Assembly (NCBI GenBank): GCA_934454585.1
Contig: CAKSFP010000065.1
Coordinates: 1 to 5,474, forward strand
Source: an uncultured Clostridia bacterium
GTDB taxonomy: Bacteria; Bacillota; Clostridia; UMGS1810
Direction: 5' to 3'
DNA length: 5,474 nt
Under the pieces are notes generated by a model. It had not been told where the DNA came from and searched no databases. It worked only from the letters and a program-made list of their open reading frames with translations. Position 1 is the first letter of the stretch. Every line of letters begins with the position of its first letter. Positions 5,298 to 5,474 of this stretch are shown here, piece after piece. The translations under genes and the position numbers were made by a program.

Positions 5298-5358
5298 ATA
5301 TTTCCATCTCAGTATTTTATACATTCTCCAATCGTTGCGATAATGTTACGAATGAGTG

Positions 5359-5393
5359 AAAAGAAAAACGACAAGCACCAATTGTACTTGTCG
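5359..5393 (-). terminator. Terminator-like hairpin on the minus strand
   Basis: CGACAAG (5369-5375) and CTTGTCG (5387-5393) form a 7-bp stem, extendable by AC/GT past one mismatch. On the minus strand it is followed by TTTTTCTTTT. It implies a minus-strand transcript arriving from beyond the right edge. One minus frame stops at 5434-5436, about 40 nt before the hairpin, but too little is visible to call a gene. Confidence 0.5.
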
Positions 5394-5436
5394 ATTCTGG
5401 CTTTCGTGTTCATTATAGATACAGAAAATCATCTTA

Positions 5437-5465
5437 TTGATAACACATATTAATGATTTTATAGT
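5437..5465 (+). promoter_or_regulatory. Possible plus-strand promoter at the right edge
   Basis: TTGATA (5437-5442) and TATAGT (5460-5465) are 17 bp apart, each one base from consensus. It would drive a gene beyond the window. The AT-rich surroundings make a chance match fairly likely. Confidence 0.3.
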
Positions 5466-5474
5466 GAAATATCT

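Noticed and set aside
5347..5355. TTACGAATG, complementary to the tRNA anticodon loop region (5192-5200)
   Set aside because: A 9-nt match between two places in a 5.5-kb window is expected by chance, and no surrounding structure supports a tRNA-binding RNA.
5133..5453. 106-codon plus-strand open frame starting at 5133
   Set aside because: It runs through the tRNA-Thr gene and its terminator, so it is not a credible protein.

Overview
The window looks like a piece of a Clostridia-type Firmicutes genome from an Oscillospiraceae/Ruminococcaceae-like gut anaerobe. The supporting signs are sigma-A style promoters with 17-bp spacers, strong Shine-Dalgarno sites, an SLH-anchored surface protein whose repeats carry the Cys-Thr-Arg signature common in that group, a tRNA-Thr(CGT) with encoded CCA, and a replication-type winged-helix/DUF6017 protein typical of Firmicutes integrative conjugative elements. 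The lineage and the mobile-element assignment rest on recalled family resemblance, not on a search.

Layout. (1) 1-968, minus strand: the start of a mobile-element module. A 56-aa Cys-rich small protein (798-968) is followed, across an intrinsic terminator (771-811), by a DUF6017-type replication-associated protein (749 to beyond the left edge). Its linker is encoded by about nine 15-bp repeat units. (2) 969-1297: a dense control region and leader. It holds a near-consensus plus-strand promoter (990-1018) with a palindrome in its spacer, a perfect 8-bp hairpin, several further inverted repeats and a terminator-like hairpin (1229-1262). Together these predict a structured RNA of about 235 nt just upstream of (3) a class II Fic-domain protein gene (1298-2023, plus). 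Near-identical 19-bp inverted repeats (1031-1049 and 2033-2051) bracket the leader and fic gene. (4) 2080-2132: a strong hairpin between convergent genes. (5) 2139-5018, minus: a 959-aa secreted protein with signal peptide, three SLH repeats, Thr/Lys/Asp-rich linker, papain-like transglutaminase domain (Cys500/His530/Asp545) and an InlB-type repeat, with its own consensus promoter and a palindrome over the -10. (6) 5116-5297, plus: tRNA-Thr(CGT) with promoter and terminator, divergent from the SLH gene. (7) 5298-5474: no convincing gene, but a minus-strand terminator-like hairpin and a possible outward plus-strand promoter at the edge.

How the parts may work together. The left side appears to be the start of a conjugative-element operon and the right side ordinary chromosome (tRNA and a surface protein). 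The fic gene sits between them as a possible accessory cassette. The most interesting unit is promoter, structured RNA, terminator and self-inhibited Fic gene inside inverted repeats. It could be an attenuated leader, a small mobile or invertible cassette, or an RNA-controlled toxin-like locus; the sequence alone cannot decide. The SLH-transglutaminase is an independent surface-protein gene.
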